Position numbers and translations under genes: made by a program. The notes under the pieces were generated by a model. That model saw only the letters and a list, made by a program, of their open reading frames with translations. It did no database searches and was not told where the DNA came from. A DNA stretch of 64,000 nucleotides from Kosakonia pseudosacchari (GTDB lineage Bacteria; Pseudomonadota; Gammaproteobacteria; Enterobacterales; Enterobacteriaceae). Shown here in pieces: positions 43,767 to 54,756 of this stretch; the first letter of the stretch is position 1, and each line of letters starts with the position of its first letter. The DNA lies in NCBI RefSeq assembly GCF_900184035.1, contig NZ_FXWP01000027.1:62001-126000 (forward strand), in the 5' to 3' direction.

Positions 43767-45095
43767 GTGCAACAGATAGCCCGCTCTGTCGCCCTGGCAT
43801 TTAATAATCTGCCCCGACCCCACCGCGTTATGCTGGGGTCGCTTACAGTTCTCACTCTCACGGTCGCCGTTTGGCGTCCGTATGTTTACCACCCCGAATC
43901 CGTTACACCCATTGTGAAAGCTATCGAGCTGCCGAAGAGCGAAATTCGCTCTTTGCTGCCGGAGGCCAGCGAACCTATCGACCAGACTGCGTCGGATGAT
44001 GACGTTGACGCTATTCCGCAGGATGAACTCGATGAGAAAACATCCAGTGAAGCTGGCGTACATGAATATGTCGTATCCACGGGCGATACGCTAAGCAGCA
44101 TTCTTAACCAGTACGGCATTGATATGGGTGATATCAGCCAGCTTGCCGCTGCGGATAAAGAACTGCGTAACCTGAAAATCGGCCAACAGATCTCCTGGAC
44201 GCTGACCGCAGATGGCGATTTGCAGAGATTGACCTGGGAGATGTCCCGCCGCGAGACACGCACTTATGACCGCATTGATGGCGGCTTCAAAATGAGTAGC
44301 GAAACGCAGCAGGGCGATTGGGTAAACTCGGTGATGAAAGGGACGGTCGGTGGGAGTTTTGTTTCCAGCGCGCGCGATGCCGGGTTAACCAGCGGTGAAA
44401 TCAGCGCGGTGATTAAAGCCATGCAGTGGCAGATGGATTTCCGCAAGCTGAAAAAAGGCGATGAATTCTCGGTGCTCATGTCCCGCGAAATGCTGGAAGG
44501 CAAGCAAGAGCAAAGCCAGTTGCTTGGTGTGCGTCTGCGTTCCGATGGCAAAGATTATTATGCGTTCCGCGCGGAAGACGGCAAATTTTACGATCGTAAT
44601 GGTACCGGCCTGGCAAAAGGGTTTTTGCGTTTCCCGACATCCAAGCAGTTCCGCGTCTCTTCGAATTTTGACCCCCGTCGTCTGAACCCGGTGACCGGTC
44701 GCGTTGCGCCGCATAAAGGCGTTGATTTCGCATTGCCACAGGGCACGCCTGTGCTCGCGGTAGGGGATGGTGAAGTCGTCGTGGCGAAACGCAGCGGAGC
44801 GGCAGGTAACTATGTCGCTATCCGCCATGGCCGCACCTACACCACGCGCTATATGCACCTGCGCAAGCTGTTGGTAAAACCAGGGCAGAAAGTGAAACGT
44901 GGCGATCGTATTGCGCTCTCCGGGAATACCGGGCGTTCTACCGGGCCGCACCTGCACTATGAAGTGTGGATCAACCAGCAAGCTGTTAACCCGTTAACGG
45001 CGAAACTGCCTAGAACTGAAGGATTAAGCGGGTCGGATCGCAAAGATTATCTGGCACAGGTTAAAGAGGTTTTACCTCAGTTAAAAGTCGACTGA
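43767..45095 (+). CDS. mepM: Murein DD-endopeptidase MepM
   Basis: MepM cuts peptide cross-links in peptidoglycan during cell growth. It has 442 residues (E. coli 440), starting at GTG 43767. One membrane anchor (about 20-38) is followed by an OapA/LysM-type segment (EYVVSTGDTLSSILNQYGI) and a C-terminal LytM/M23 domain with zinc ligands in RVAPHKGVDFA (HxxxD) and GPHLHYEVWIN (HxH). It lies 15 bp after znuA, so it may be partly co-transcribed. Confidence 0.95.
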   Translation: MQQIARSVALAFNNLPRPHRVMLGSLTVLTLTVAVWRPYVYHPESVTPIVKAIELPKSEIRSLLPEASEPIDQTASDDDVDAIPQDELDEKTSSEAGVHEYVVSTGDTLSSILNQYGIDMGDISQLAAADKELRNLKIGQQISWTLTADGDLQRLTWEMSRRETRTYDRIDGGFKMSSETQQGDWVNSVMKGTVGGSFVSSARDAGLTSGEISAVIKAMQWQMDFRKLKKGDEFSVLMSREMLEGKQEQSQLLGVRLRSDGKDYYAFRAEDGKFYDRNGTGLAKGFLRFPTSKQFRVSSNFDPRRLNPVTGRVAPHKGVDFALPQGTPVLAVGDGEVVVAKRSGAAGNYVAIRHGRTYTTRYMHLRKLLVKPGQKVKRGDRIALSGNTGRSTGPHLHYEVWINQQAVNPLTAKLPRTEGLSGSDRKDYLAQVKEVLPQLKVD

Positions 45096-45118
45096 TTCGT
45101 TTAACAAATGTGCGTCTG

Positions 45119-45150
45119 AAGCCGATGCCTCAACCGCATCGGCTTTTTCT
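45119..45150 (+). terminator. Terminator after mepM
   Basis: AAGCCGATGC (45119-45128) pairs perfectly with GCATCGGCTT (45136-45145), followed by TTTCTTTT. Confidence 0.85.
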
Positions 45151-45224
45151 TTTGTGCGATGGATGGCACCTCGCTACACTATCTCATTACTTTATGTGAA
45201 CTGATTCTCGCCTGCGGAAGATGC

Positions 45225-46196
45225 ATGGAAACGAAAAAAAATACCGCTGAATACATTCCTGAGTTTGAAAACGAATTTCGCCATCCGCGTTACTGGGGCG
45301 CGTGGCTGGGAGTGCTGGCTTTTGCGGGCGTTGCATTGATCCCGCCGTCGGTGCGTGATCCTCTACTCGGCAAACTTGGCCGCCTGGCCGGAAAGTTCGG
45401 CAAAAGCGCGCGTCGCCGTGCGCAGATCAACCTCTACTACTGCTTCCCTGAAAAGAGCGATGCGGAAAGAGAGGCCATTATTGACGAGATGTTTGCCACT
45501 GCGCCGCAAGCCATGGTTCTGATGGCGGAATTGGCGCTGCGTGGCCCGGAAAAGATTCTGTCGCGTGTGGAATGGCAGGGGCGTGAAATTATTGATGAAA
45601 TGCACCGCAACGAAGAGAAGGTGATTTTCCTTGTCCCGCACGGTTGGGGCGTAGATATCCCGGCGATGTTAATGGCATCGCAAGGCCAAAAAATGGCGGC
45701 GATGTTTCATAACCAGGGCAACAAAGTGTTCGATTATGTCTGGAACACCGTTCGACGTCGTTTTGGCGGGCGTTTACATGCGCGTAATGATGGGATCAAA
45801 CCCTTTATCCAGTCGGTTCGCCAGGGCTACTGGGGGTACTATCTCCCGGACCAGGATCACGGTGCGGAGCACAGCGAATTTGTTGATTTCTTTGCAACCT
45901 ATAAAGCGACATTGCCTGCTATTGGCCGTTTGATGAAAGTGTGCCGCGCGCGCGTGGTGCCGCTGTTCCCGGTTTATGACGCGAAAACACACCGTCTGAT
46001 TATTCAGGTGCGTCCGCCGATGGACGACCTGCTCACTGCCGATGACAACACGATTGCCCGTCGTATGAACGAAGAAGTTGAAAAGTTTGTCGCTCCGCAT
46101 CCTGAGCAATATACCTGGATCCTCAAATTGCTGAAAACGCGAAAACCGGGTGAGATCGAGCCTTACAGGCGCAAAGATTTGTTTGCGAAAAAATAG
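45225..46196 (+). CDS. lpxM: Lipid A myristoyltransferase LpxM (MsbB)
   Basis: LpxM adds the last secondary acyl chain to Kdo2-lipid A at the inner membrane. From ATG 45225 it has 323 residues, exactly as E. coli; the upstream extension to 45159 includes part of the mepM terminator context and is not conserved. The catalytic HX4D motif is [12 protein letters not shown]. Other conserved blocks are [23 protein letters not shown] and [10 protein letters not shown] single N-terminal membrane anchor is seen. It is convergent with pykA. Confidence 0.95.
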   Translation: METKKNTAEYIPEFENEFRHPRYWGAWLGVLAFAGVALIPPSVRDPLLGKLGRLAGKFGKSARRRAQINLYYCFPEKSDAEREAIIDEMFATAPQAMVLMAELALRGPEKILSRVEWQGREIIDEMHRNEEKVIFLVPHGWGVDIPAMLMASQGQKMAAMFHNQGNKVFDYVWNTVRRRFGGRLHARNDGIKPFIQSVRQGYWGYYLPDQDHGAEHSEFVDFFATYKATLPAIGRLMKVCRARVVPLFPVYDAKTHRLIIQVRPPMDDLLTADDNTIARRMNEEVEKFVAPHPEQYTWILKLLKTRKPGEIEPYRRKDLFAKK

Positions 46197-46202
46197 CCCA
46201 TA

Positions 46203-46231
46203 AAAAAGGCCTCTCATTGAGAGGCCTTTTT
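46203..46231. terminator. Bidirectional terminator between lpxM and pykA
   Basis: AAAAAGGCCTCTC (46203-46215) pairs perfectly with GAGAGGCCTTTTT (46219-46231); loop ATT. The A and T runs serve both directions. Confidence 0.9.
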
Positions 46232-46246
46232 GCTTTCTATAACCGT

Positions 46247-47689
46247 TTATTCAACGGTCAGAATTCGCGTGGTGTTCGTGGTGCCGATGGTGCTCATCAC
46301 GTCACCCTGAGTCACGATAACCAGATCCCCGGACAGCAAATAGCCTTTATCGCGCAGCAGGTTTACTGCGTCGTGAGCTGCTGTCACACCGTCATTTACG
46401 CTGTCGAAATAGACCGGGGTGACGCCGCGATACAGGGCTGTCAGGTTGAGGGTACGTTCATGACGAGAGAGGGCGAAAATCGGTAACCCCGAACTGATGC
46501 GTGAGGTCATCAGCGCGGTGCGGCCCGATTCCGTCATCGAAATGATAGCGGTTACACCTTTCAGGTGGTTTGCCGCATACATGGCCGACATGGCAATCGC
46601 TTCTTCCACGTTATCGAATTGAATATCCAGGCGGTGTTTGGAAACGTTGATGCTTGGAATTTTCTCAGCGCCCAGACATACACGAGCCATTGCCGCAACG
46701 GTTTCGGACGGATACTGGCCTGCTGCAGTTTCGGCAGAGAGCATGACCGCATCGGTACCATCTAACACGGCGTTGGCAACGTCCATCACTTCCGCGCGGG
46801 TTGGCATCGGGTTGGTGATCATCGATTCCATCATCTGTGTCGCGGTGATCACCGCACGGTTAAGCTGGCGCGCACGGCGGATCAGCGCTTTCTGGATACC
46901 AACCAGTTCCGGGTCACCGATTTCAACCCCGAGATCGCCGCGTGCAACCATGACCACGTCGGAGGCAAGGATCACGTCATCCATCGCATCCTGATTGCAT
47001 ACCGCTTCTGCACGCTCGACTTTTGCCACGATTTTGGCATCACAACCGGCATCGCGCGCCAGACGGCGAGCATAGTTAAGATCTTCTCCGCAGCGCGGGA
47101 AGGAGACGGCCAGGTAGTCAACGCCGATCAATGCGGCTGTTACGATATCCGCTTTGTCTTTTTCTGTCAGCGCTTCAGCAGAGAGGCCGCCGCCCAGCTT
47201 GTTGATGCCTTTATTGTTCGATAGCGGGCCGCCGACGGTCACTTCGGTAAACACTTTCATGCCTTGAACTTCCAGCACTTTCAGCTGGACACGACCATCA
47301 TCGAGCAGCAGGATATCGCCCGGAACGACATCGGCAGGCAAACCTTTATAATCGATGCCCACTTTTTCTTTGTCGCCTTCACCTTTACCGAGGTTGGCAT
47401 CAAGCAGGAATTTATCGCCGATGTTGAGGAAAACTTTGCCTTCCTTAAAAGTGGAAACACGAATTTTTGGCCCTTGTAAATCGCCAAGGATAGCAACATG
47501 ACGTCCCAGTTTTGCCGCAATCTCACGCACTTTATCCGCACGTAATTTATGATCTTCAGGTGTTCCGTGTGAGAAGTTCATACGTACCACGTTAGCACCT
47601 GCCGCGATCACCTTCTCAAGGTTGTTATCGCGGTCAGTGGCCGGGCCTAAGGTGGTTACGATTTTGGTTCTGCGAAGCCTTCTGGACAT
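46247..47689 (-). CDS. pykA: Pyruvate kinase II
   Basis: PykA makes pyruvate and ATP from phosphoenolpyruvate; the E. coli enzyme is activated by AMP. From the ATG at 47689 ([19 protein letters not shown]) it has 480 residues, the E. coli length; an upstream in-frame start adds eight residues. Visible motifs include [31 protein letters not shown] and the pyruvate kinase signature around [12 protein letters not shown]. Downstream of hexR on the same strand. Confidence 0.96.
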   Translation of the reverse strand: MSRRLRRTKIVTTLGPATDRDNNLEKVIAAGANVVRMNFSHGTPEDHKLRADKVREIAAKLGRHVAILGDLQGPKIRVSTFKEGKVFLNIGDKFLLDANLGKGEGDKEKVGIDYKGLPADVVPGDILLLDDGRVQLKVLEVQGMKVFTEVTVGGPLSNNKGINKLGGGLSAEALTEKDKADIVTAALIGVDYLAVSFPRCGEDLNYARRLARDAGCDAKIVAKVERAEAVCNQDAMDDVILASDVVMVARGDLGVEIGDPELVGIQKALIRRARQLNRAVITATQMMESMITNPMPTRAEVMDVANAVLDGTDAVMLSAETAAGQYPSETVAAMARVCLGAEKIPSINVSKHRLDIQFDNVEEAIAMSAMYAANHLKGVTAIISMTESGRTALMTSRISSGLPIFALSRHERTLNLTALYRGVTPVYFDSVNDGVTAAHDAVNLLRDKGYLLSGDLVIVTQGDVMSTIGTTNTTRILTVE

Positions 47690-47815
47690 GTAATACTCCG
47701 TTGACTGAAACAACTTGGTGTTGCGTGAACATAAATCCGGTCACTTAGCGCCCTGCTGTGAAGGGCGATGCGTCAGATCGGACAGCGTAAGAGGTTACCG
47801 CTTTTATATTTACTA

Positions 47816-48685
47816 TTAGTGGTTATCGCTTTTGATAAGCAGCTCTTTATCAAAGCGCGATTCTTTCAGTGCTTCTTTGACTCGCTTCAAGTTATCCCTG
47901 AATTTTGCTCCCCGACGCAATGTGAAGCCTGTTGCCAGCACATCAATGACCGTGAGTTGCGCAAGACGAGAAACCATTGGCATATAAATATCTGTATCTT
48001 CCGGAACATCCAGAGTGATAGCAAGTGTTGCCTCACGCGCCAGCGGCGTGCCTGCAGACGTAAGGGCTATCACCATGGCATCGTTTTCACGCGCCAGTTG
48101 CGCAAGTTCCACTAAATTCTTGGTTCTTCCGGTATGTGAAATCAACACAACCACGTCATCGTCGCTACAATTCATACAACTCATGCGTTGCAGCACAATG
48201 TCGTCGGAGTAGACCACCGGTACGTTGAAGCGGAAAAATTTGTTCATGGCATCGTGCGCAACGGCGGCAGATGAACCAAGGCCAAAGAAGGCAATTTTTT
48301 TTGCCTGCGTCAGTAAATCTACGGCGCGATTTACCGCCGCCATATCCAGTGACTGGCGCACATGATCGAGACTCGCCATTGCGGATTCGAAGATTTTGCC
48401 GGTATAGGCTTCAACACTGTCATCTTCATCAACATTTCGATTAACATAGGGCGTGCCATTGGCGAGGCTTTGCGCCAGATGCAGTTTGAAATCGGGGAAA
48501 CCCCGGGTATCAAGGCTGCGGCAGAAACGGTTCACTGTGGGTTCGCTGACATCCGCTTCTTGCGCAAGGGCCGCAATGCTTGAATGGATGGCCTGGTCCG
48601 GCGCGGCGAGGATCACCTCCGCCACTTTACGCTCGGATTTGCTAAGGTGTTCCAGCCGTGACTGGATTTTTTCCAGCATATTCAT
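47816..48685 (-). CDS. hexR: RpiR-family regulator HexR
   Basis: HexR represses central carbon genes such as zwf and is released by 2-keto-3-deoxy-6-phosphogluconate, an intermediate of the Edd-Eda pathway encoded next door. It has 289 residues, as in E. coli. The N-terminal helix-turn-helix (about 25-75, ANVSEPTVNRFCRS-like DVSEPTVNRFCRS) is followed by a SIS sugar-phosphate domain (KKIAFFGLGSSAAVAHDA, VLISHTGRTKN). It is divergent from zwf, where a perfect HexR box is present. Confidence 0.96.
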   Translation of the reverse strand: MNMLEKIQSRLEHLSKSERKVAEVILAAPDQAIHSSIAALAQEADVSEPTVNRFCRSLDTRGFPDFKLHLAQSLANGTPYVNRNVDEDDSVEAYTGKIFESAMASLDHVRQSLDMAAVNRAVDLLTQAKKIAFFGLGSSAAVAHDAMNKFFRFNVPVVYSDDIVLQRMSCMNCSDDDVVVLISHTGRTKNLVELAQLARENDAMVIALTSAGTPLAREATLAITLDVPEDTDIYMPMVSRLAQLTVIDVLATGFTLRRGAKFRDNLKRVKEALKESRFDKELLIKSDNH

Positions 48686-49027
48686 GGGTGATAAACGCTC
48701 ATGGTAAAACGATTACACCAATAGATGGAATCGTGATGCGATTTAGCTAGATATTACCCCTGCGGCGCGCAGAAAGGTAAGTCGTGATGAGAAATGTTGT
48801 TGTTTTTTTTCATTACATGATCAGAGTCGGATTTTACCCACTGCGTATTGGGCAAATATCCCGCTTTATCAGGGCGAAAGAACAGTTTTTTCATCACAAC
48901 AGAATAACGCACGTCCTGACAAGGCTTAACAGTTTCGGGAATTACGTAAAAGCAGTACAGTGCACTGTAATAAAATTACAACTGAGGCCTGGCTGAAGCT
49001 CCAGGATAGCCAACTGAGGAGAAAGAC
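48686..49027 (+). promoter_or_regulatory. hexR-zwf divergent regulatory region
   Basis: A 342-bp gap without a convincing gene. It carries a HexR box at 48966-48980 near the zwf start. In E. coli zwf is also activated by SoxS/MarA/Rob, but I did not assign such a site here. zwf has a Shine-Dalgarno GAGGAGA ahead of ATG 49028. Confidence 0.6.
48966..48980 (+). promoter_or_regulatory. HexR operator of zwf
   Basis: TGTAATAAAATTACA is a 15-bp palindrome (TGTAAT-N3-ATTACA) that matches the HexR consensus. It is about 50 bp before the zwf start, in the promoter or leader, consistent with repression. Confidence 0.85.
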
Positions 49028-50503
49028 ATGGCGGTAATACAAACAGCCCAGGCGTGTGACCTGGTCATTTTCGGCGCTAAGGGCGACCTCGCCCGCCGGA
49101 AATTGCTGCCTTCCCTGTACCAACTGGAAAAAGCGGGCCAGATTCACCCGGAGACACGGATCCTGGGCGTGGGCCGCGCTGATTGGGATAAGGAAGCGTA
49201 TACCAAGGTTGTTCGCGAAGCGCTTGAAACCTTTATGAAGGAAAAGATCGACGAGAGCCTGTGGGATAAGCTGAGTGGTCGTCTGGATTTTTGCAATCTG
49301 GACGTTAACGATACGTCAGCCTTCAAACGTCTCGGTGCGATGCTGGATCAAAAAAACCGTACCACCATCAACTACTTCGCCATGCCACCGAGCACCTTTG
49401 GCGCAATCTGCAAAGGCCTGGGTGAAGCGAAACTGAACGCCAAACCGGCGCGCGTGGTGATGGAAAAACCGCTGGGCACCTCGCTTGCCACATCGCGGGA
49501 AATCAATGACCAGGTGGGCGAATTTTTCGAAGAGTGCCAGGTTTATCGTATTGACCACTACCTCGGTAAAGAGACGGTGCTCAACCTGCTGGCGCTGCGT
49601 TTTGCGAACTCTCTTTTCGTCAATAACTGGGACAATCGCACCATCGATCACGTTGAAATCACCGTGGCGGAAGAGGTGGGCATTGAAGGGCGCTGGGGCT
49701 ATTTCGACCAGGCCGGACAGATGCGCGATATGATCCAGAACCACTTGTTGCAAATTCTGTGCATGATTGCCATGTCGCCGCCGTCCGATCTGAGCGCCGA
49801 CAGCATTCGTGACGAAAAAGTAAAAGTATTGAAGTCGCTGCGCCGTATTGATCGCACCAACGTGCGTGAAAAAACCGTACGCGGCCAGTACAGCGCCGGT
49901 TTCGCTCAGGGCAAGAAAGTACCGGGCTATCTGGAAGAAGAGGGCGCGAATAAAACCAGCAACACCGAAACGTTCGTTGCTATCCGTGTCGACATTGATA
50001 ACTGGCGTTGGGCGGGTGTGCCGTTCTACCTGCGCACCGGTAAGCGTTTGCCGACCAAGTGTTCTGAAGTGGTTGTGTACTTTAAAACACCTGAGCTGAA
50101 TCTGTTCAAAGAGTCCTGGCAGGATCTGCCGCAGAACAAGCTAACGATTCGTCTGCAGCCGGATGAAGGGGTGGATATCCAGGTACTGAACAAAGTGCCG
50201 GGTCTCGATCACAAACATAATTTGCAGATTACCAAGCTGGATCTGAGCTATTCCGAAACGTTCAATCAGACACATCTGGCAGATGCTTATGAGCGTCTGT
50301 TACTGGAAACAATGCGCGGTATTCAGGCGCTGTTCGTGCGTCGTGACGAAGTGGAAGAAGCCTGGAAATGGGTCGATTCCATCACGGAAGCCTGGGCGGC
50401 GGATAACGACTCGCCGAAACCTTATCAGGCGGGAACCTGGGGGCCAGTGGCCTCGGTGGCCATGATCACCCGTGACGGCCGTTCCTGGAACGAGTTTGAG
50501 TGA
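49028..50503 (+). CDS. zwf: Glucose-6-phosphate 1-dehydrogenase
   Basis: Zwf oxidises glucose-6-phosphate with NADP+, feeding the pentose phosphate and Entner-Doudoroff routes. It has 491 residues (E. coli 491). The nucleotide motif is [19 protein letters not shown], and the active-site signature is [11 protein letters not shown]. The downstream order edd-eda places the whole route from glucose-6-phosphate to pyruvate together. A terminator follows at 50581, so edd has its own promoter. Confidence 0.97.
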   Translation: MAVIQTAQACDLVIFGAKGDLARRKLLPSLYQLEKAGQIHPETRILGVGRADWDKEAYTKVVREALETFMKEKIDESLWDKLSGRLDFCNLDVNDTSAFKRLGAMLDQKNRTTINYFAMPPSTFGAICKGLGEAKLNAKPARVVMEKPLGTSLATSREINDQVGEFFEECQVYRIDHYLGKETVLNLLALRFANSLFVNNWDNRTIDHVEITVAEEVGIEGRWGYFDQAGQMRDMIQNHLLQILCMIAMSPPSDLSADSIRDEKVKVLKSLRRIDRTNVREKTVRGQYSAGFAQGKKVPGYLEEEGANKTSNTETFVAIRVDIDNWRWAGVPFYLRTGKRLPTKCSEVVVYFKTPELNLFKESWQDLPQNKLTIRLQPDEGVDIQVLNKVPGLDHKHNLQITKLDLSYSETFNQTHLADAYERLLLETMRGIQALFVRRDEVEEAWKWVDSITEAWAADNDSPKPYQAGTWGPVASVAMITRDGRSWNEFE

Positions 50504-50580
50504 TTTGCTGTCGGTTAAAGTTGCGCAATTTTACCGGTAACATGATCTAACTCAGCTATCCGAACAATTTTTCATCTTTC

Positions 50581-50616
50581 AAGCCCCGACTGGATTCACC
50601 AGCGGGGCTTTTTTTA
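50581..50616 (+). terminator. Terminator after zwf
   Basis: AAGCCCCG (50581-50588) pairs with CGGGGCTT (50603-50610); an inner CTGG/CCAG pair extends the stem with one bulged base. A T run follows. Confidence 0.8.
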
Positions 50617-50737
50617 TTACACTGGCTGAAGCGATTTTGCCTTTGGGGCGCGGCGCTCTGGTGTTTTCAGCTTGTTACGTAAAGCTAATCGCACTGTTAA
50701 CGCGGCTTCCCCGGACAGATAAATTTCAGGAGCTTCT

Positions 50738-52549
50738 ATGAACCCGACAATGTTACGCGTAACAAATCGCATTATTGAACGTTCGCGCGAAACCCGCTCA
50801 GCCTATCTGGCACGTATTGAACAAGCGAAAAGCGATACCGTACGCCGTTCAACACTCGCCTGTGGTAACCTGGCGCACGGCTTTGCCGCTTGCCAGCCCG
50901 ATGATAAAGCCTCCCTCAAAAGCATGTTGCGCAACAACATTGCGATCATCACGTCTTATAACGACATGCTCTCCGCGCACCAGCCTTACGAGGTTTATCC
51001 GGATATCATCCGTAAAGCACTGCATTCAGTAAATGCAGTTGGGCAGGTGGCTGGTGGTGTTCCGGCCATGTGTGATGGCGTAACGCAAGGCCAGGACGGG
51101 ATGGAATTGTCCTTACTGAGCCGTGAAGTGATTGCGATGTCTGCTGCGGTCGGCCTGTCGCACAATATGTTCGATGGCGCGCTGTATCTTGGCGTGTGCG
51201 ACAAAATCGTCCCGGGACTGGCAATGGCAGCATTGTCGTTTGGCCACCTGCCGGCACTTTTTGTGCCATCAGGCCCGATGGCGAGCGGCCTGGCAAACAA
51301 AGAGAAAGTGCGTATCCGCCAGCTTTATGCTGAGGGCAAAGTCGATCGCATGGCTCTGCTGGAATCTGAAGCCGCATCCTATCACGCTCCAGGCACCTGT
51401 ACCTTCTACGGTACTGCCAATACCAACCAGATGGTGATTGAGTTCATGGGCATGCAGTTGCCGGGTTCCTCGTTTGTCCATCCTGATGCGCCGTTGCGCA
51501 AAGCGTTGACGGAGGCTGCGGCCCGTCAGGTAACGCGTCTTACCGGTAACGGCAATGAATGGATGCCGCTTGGCAAAATGATCGATGAAAAAGTGGTGGT
51601 CAACGGTATCGTTTCGCTTCTGGCGACCGGTGGGTCCACTAACCACACGATGCATCTGGTGGCGATGGCACGAGCTGCAGGCATCATCATTAACTGGGAT
51701 GATTTCTCCGATCTCTCTGACGTTGTTCCTTTGCTGGCACGTCTCTACCCGAATGGCCCGGCGGATATTAACCACTTCCAGGCCGCAGGCGGTGTGCCGG
51801 TATTACTGCGCGAGTTGCTGAAAGGCGGCCTGCTGCATGAAGATGTCAATACGGTCGCAGGTTTTGGTCTGGCGCGCTATACCCACGAGCCGTGGCTCAA
51901 TAACGGCGAACTGGACTGGCGTGATGGCGCAGCCGCGTCGCTGGATGACAACGTTATCGCCAGCATTGATAAACCGTTTTCTAAACATGGCGGCACTAAA
52001 GTGCTGAGCGGCAACCTCGGGCGTGCGGTAATGAAAACCTCCGCTGTTCCGGTAGAAAACCAGGTGATTGAAGCGCCGGCGGTGGTTTTTGAAAGTCAGC
52101 ATGACGTACTGCCCGCCTTTGAAGCAGGTCTGCTGGACCGCGATTGTGTGGTGGTTGTTCGCCATCAGGGGCCAAAAGCGAACGGTATGCCAGAATTACA
52201 TAAACTCATGCCGCCACTTGGTGTATTATTGGACCGCCGTTTCAAAATTGCATTAGTTACTGATGGACGGCTGTCAGGGGCATCAGGTAAAGTGCCGTCG
52301 GCAATTCACGTTACACCAGAAGCATATGATGGCGGGTTGCTGGCAAAAGTGCATGATGGCGACATGATTCGGGTTAACGGGCAGACCGGCGAATTAACGC
52401 TGCTGGTTGATGACAACGTTCTTGCCGCACGTCAGCCACATATTCCTGACCTTAGCGCGATGCGCGTGGGCACAGGGCGTGAAATGTTTGGTGCGCTGCG
52501 GGAAAAACTTTCCGGCGCAGAGCAGGGCGCGACCTGTATCACTTTTTAA
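50738..52549 (+). CDS. edd: Phosphogluconate dehydratase
   Basis: Edd dehydrates 6-phosphogluconate to 2-keto-3-deoxy-6-phosphogluconate, the first specific step of the Entner-Doudoroff pathway. It has 603 residues, equal to E. coli. The IlvD/Edd family Fe-S cysteines are in [22 protein letters not shown] and [14 protein letters not shown]. The start at 50738 follows CAGGAGC. The first codons contain a GntR-type palindrome. eda lies 38 bp downstream. Confidence 0.97.
   Translation: MNPTMLRVTNRIIERSRETRSAYLARIEQAKSDTVRRSTLACGNLAHGFAACQPDDKASLKSMLRNNIAIITSYNDMLSAHQPYEVYPDIIRKALHSVNAVGQVAGGVPAMCDGVTQGQDGMELSLLSREVIAMSAAVGLSHNMFDGALYLGVCDKIVPGLAMAALSFGHLPALFVPSGPMASGLANKEKVRIRQLYAEGKVDRMALLESEAASYHAPGTCTFYGTANTNQMVIEFMGMQLPGSSFVHPDAPLRKALTEAAARQVTRLTGNGNEWMPLGKMIDEKVVVNGIVSLLATGGSTNHTMHLVAMARAAGIIINWDDFSDLSDVVPLLARLYPNGPADINHFQAAGGVPVLLRELLKGGLLHEDVNTVAGFGLARYTHEPWLNNGELDWRDGAAASLDDNVIASIDKPFSKHGGTKVLSGNLGRAVMKTSAVPVENQVIEAPAVVFESQHDVLPAFEAGLLDRDCVVVVRHQGPKANGMPELHKLMPPLGVLLDRRFKIALVTDGRLSGASGKVPSAIHVTPEAYDGGLLAKVHDGDMIRVNGQTGELTLLVDDNVLAARQPHIPDLSAMRVGTGREMFGALREKLSGAEQGATCITF
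50751..50764. promoter_or_regulatory. GntR-like operator at the start of edd
   Basis: TGTTACGCGTAACA is a perfect 14-bp palindrome within codons 5 to 9 of edd. It resembles the gluconate repressor (GntR) consensus ATGTTA-N4-TAACAT. A gluconate-responsive edd promoter is known in E. coli; whether this copy acts as an operator or simply reflects conserved codons is not known. Confidence 0.45.
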
Positions 52550-52587
52550 GACGACAAGATTTTAGTTCTGGCGAGAGAAAAACACTG

Positions 52588-53229
52588 ATGAAAAACTGGA
52601 AAACGAGTGCAGAAGCAATCCTGAAAACGGGTCCGGTAGTGCCGGTAATCGTAGTGAACAAACTGGAGCACGCCGTACCGATGGCGAAAGCGCTGGTTGC
52701 AGGTGGTGTTCGCGTTCTGGAAGTGACTCTGCGTACGGCTTGCGCTATCGATGCTATTCGCGCTATCGCGAAGGAAGTGCCGGACGCGATTATCGGTGCG
52801 GGTACTGTGCTGAACCCGCAGCAACTGGCAGAAGTGACCGCAGCTGGCGCACAGTTCGCCATCAGCCCGGGCCTGACCGAGCCGCTGCTAAAAGCCGCGA
52901 CCGAAGGCACTATCCCGTTGATCCCGGGTATCAGCACCGTTTCTGAACTGATGCTGGGTATGGACTACGGTCTGAAGGAGTTTAAATTCTTCCCGGCGGA
53001 AGCCAATGGCGGCACCAAAGCGCTGCAGGCGATTGCGGGTCCGTTCTCGCAGGTACGTTTCTGCCCGACTGGTGGCATCTCTCCGGCTAACTACCGTGAT
53101 TACCTGGCGCTGAAAAGCGTGCTGTGCATCGGTGGTTCCTGGCTGGTACCGGCCGATGCGCTGGAAGCAGGCGACTACGATCGCATCACTAAACTGGCTC
53201 GCGAAGCAGTTGAAGGCGCGAAACAGTAA
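52588..53229 (+). CDS. eda: KHG/KDPG aldolase
   Basis: Eda splits 2-keto-3-deoxy-6-phosphogluconate to pyruvate and glyceraldehyde-3-phosphate; it is also 4-hydroxy-2-oxoglutarate aldolase and oxaloacetate decarboxylase. It has 213 residues (E. coli 213). TIM-barrel markers: [19 protein letters not shown], the class I active-site glutamate in VLEVTLRT, and the Schiff-base lysine in [13 protein letters not shown]. It forms the edd-eda operon and is followed by a terminator. Confidence 0.97.
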   Translation: MKNWKTSAEAILKTGPVVPVIVVNKLEHAVPMAKALVAGGVRVLEVTLRTACAIDAIRAIAKEVPDAIIGAGTVLNPQQLAEVTAAGAQFAISPGLTEPLLKAATEGTIPLIPGISTVSELMLGMDYGLKEFKFFPAEANGGTKALQAIAGPFSQVRFCPTGGISPANYRDYLALKSVLCIGGSWLVPADALEAGDYDRITKLAREAVEGAKQ

Positions 53230-53257
53230 TTTTCGCTGGGCCTGAAGCCCGCCTGAT

Positions 53258-53295
53258 AAAAGCCTGGTCGTATAACGTCGACCGGGCTTTTTTTT
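53258..53295 (+). terminator. Terminator after eda
   Basis: AAAGCCTGGTCG pairs with CGACCGGGCTTT (one wobble), followed by a run of T to about 53295. Confidence 0.85.
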
Positions 53296-53349
53296 ATGAC
53301 TCTGACTCGTCTTGGGTCACGGACATCGAAAGATGTGATTCTGGTTAAT

Positions 53350-53375
53350 GCCCCCAGAGTTAACTCTCAGGGGGC
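53350..53375. repeat. Hairpin in the eda-purT gap
   Basis: GCCCCC (53350-53355) pairs with GGGGGC (53370-53375), and the inner AGAGTTAACTCT is itself a palindrome, giving a long imperfect hairpin. It lacks a T run on either side. It may help end the purT transcript, 71 bp beyond its stop. Confidence 0.45.
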
Positions 53376-53446
53376 TGGCAGGTGCTTCTTTATTAAGAGA
53401 CCTTGTGCGTTTCAGTAAATACTCACGCCCCTACAGGAAGGGCAGT

Positions 53447-54625
53447 TTACCCGTTGACCTTCACCGCCGCCGCTGCCGCAACAGCGTATTCCACCGCTTT
53501 TTCGACGTTATCTGCCACAGCCAGCGCGACCCCCATACGGCGGGAACCCGCAATTTCCGGCTTGCCGAACAGGCGCAACTGCACGCCAGCACCCACCGCA
53601 TTGTCCACATCATCAAAGGTGACATTCTGGCTGGTCAGGCGTGGCAGGATCACGGCCGAAGCGGACGGTCCATACTGACGAATGGCGCCAATGGGCATGC
53701 CGAGAAACGCGCGGACATGCAGGGCAAACTCGGAAAGATCCTGCGAAATCAGGGTCACCATGCCGGTATCGTGCGGGCGCGGAGAAACTTCGCTAAAGAT
53801 AACGTCATCGCCGCAAACAAAAAGCTCAACGCCAAACAGACCGTAACCGCCAAGCGCCAGCACCACTTTGCTGGCAATAGCTTGCGCGCGCTCCAGCGCC
53901 AGGGGCGACATTTGCTGCGGTTGCCAGGATTCGCGGTAGTCGCCATCTTCCTGGCGATGACCGACTGGTGCGCAGAAGTGAACACCGTCGACGGCGCTGA
54001 TGGTCAGCAGCGTGATTTCAAAATCAAAATTGACCACGCCTTCAACAATGACGCGCCCGGCGCCTGCTCGACCCCCTTGCTGGGCATATTCCCAGGCGCT
54101 TGCTAACTGATCGGCGCTTTTAATAAAGCTCTGGCCTTTACCGGAGGAGCTCATCACCGGCTTTACAATACAAGGCAAACCTATCTCCGCGACGGCTTGC
54201 TGAAAGGCAGCTTCACTGTCGGCAAAGCGATAGCTGGAGGTCGGCAACTGTAACTCTTCAGCCGCCAGGCGGCGGATACCTTCACGATTCATCGTAAGCC
54301 TGGTGGCGCGTGCGCAGGGGACAACATGTTGACCCTGCGCTTCCAGTTCAATCAGCGTATCGGTGGCGATAGCTTCGATCTCCGGCACGATAAAGTGGGG
54401 CTTTTCCTGCGCAACCAGCGCTTTCAACGCCGTGCCATCGAGCATGTTGATGACATGCGAGCGATGCGCAACATGCATCGCTGGTGCGTCGGGATAGCGA
54501 TCCACGGCGATCACTTCAATACCCAGACGCTGGCATTCGATAGCAACTTCCTTGCCCAGTTCGCCAGAGCCTAATAACATCACGCGTGTTGCTGCAGGGC
54601 GCAGCGCCGTTCCTAAAAGAGTCAT
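53447..54625 (-). CDS. purT: Formate-dependent phosphoribosylglycinamide formyltransferase PurT
   Basis: PurT uses formate and ATP to formylate GAR in purine synthesis, an alternative to PurN. It has 392 residues (E. coli 392). It is an ATP-grasp protein: [16 protein letters not shown] at the N-terminus, [16 protein letters not shown] as the ATP-binding loop and [29 protein letters not shown] for metal binding. A PurR box lies 39 bp upstream of the start. Divergent from yebG. Confidence 0.96.
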   Translation of the reverse strand: MTLLGTALRPAATRVMLLGSGELGKEVAIECQRLGIEVIAVDRYPDAPAMHVAHRSHVINMLDGTALKALVAQEKPHFIVPEIEAIATDTLIELEAQGQHVVPCARATRLTMNREGIRRLAAEELQLPTSSYRFADSEAAFQQAVAEIGLPCIVKPVMSSSGKGQSFIKSADQLASAWEYAQQGGRAGAGRVIVEGVVNFDFEITLLTISAVDGVHFCAPVGHRQEDGDYRESWQPQQMSPLALERAQAIASKVVLALGGYGLFGVELFVCGDDVIFSEVSPRPHDTGMVTLISQDLSEFALHVRAFLGMPIGAIRQYGPSASAVILPRLTSQNVTFDDVDNAVGAGVQLRLFGKPEIAGSRRMGVALAVADNVEKAVEYAVAAAAAVKVNG

Positions 54626-54663
54626 AGCATTATACCGTTAGAAAAAATTTGCGCGCAGTATAA

Positions 54664-54679
54664 ACGAAAACGTTTGCGT
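54664..54679 (-). promoter_or_regulatory. PurR operator of purT
   Basis: ACGAAAACGTTTGCGT differs from the consensus ANGCAANCGNTTNCNT at one position. purT belongs to the PurR regulon in E. coli. The box lies just upstream of the purT start codon, in the promoter or leader. Confidence 0.8.
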
Positions 54680-54721
54680 CTGTCTTTTATCACTTGCGGT
54701 GGTTTTTTCATCGCGCTACTA

Positions 54722-54741
54722 TACTGTATAAATACACAGTT
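54722..54741 (+). promoter_or_regulatory. LexA (SOS) box of yebG
   Basis: TACTGTATAAATACACAGTT carries CTGT-N8-ACAG and is almost a perfect SOS box. It lies 15 bp before the yebG ATG. E. coli yebG is a LexA target with a similar site. Confidence 0.9.
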
Positions 54742-54756
54742 AAATGAGGCTGCATC

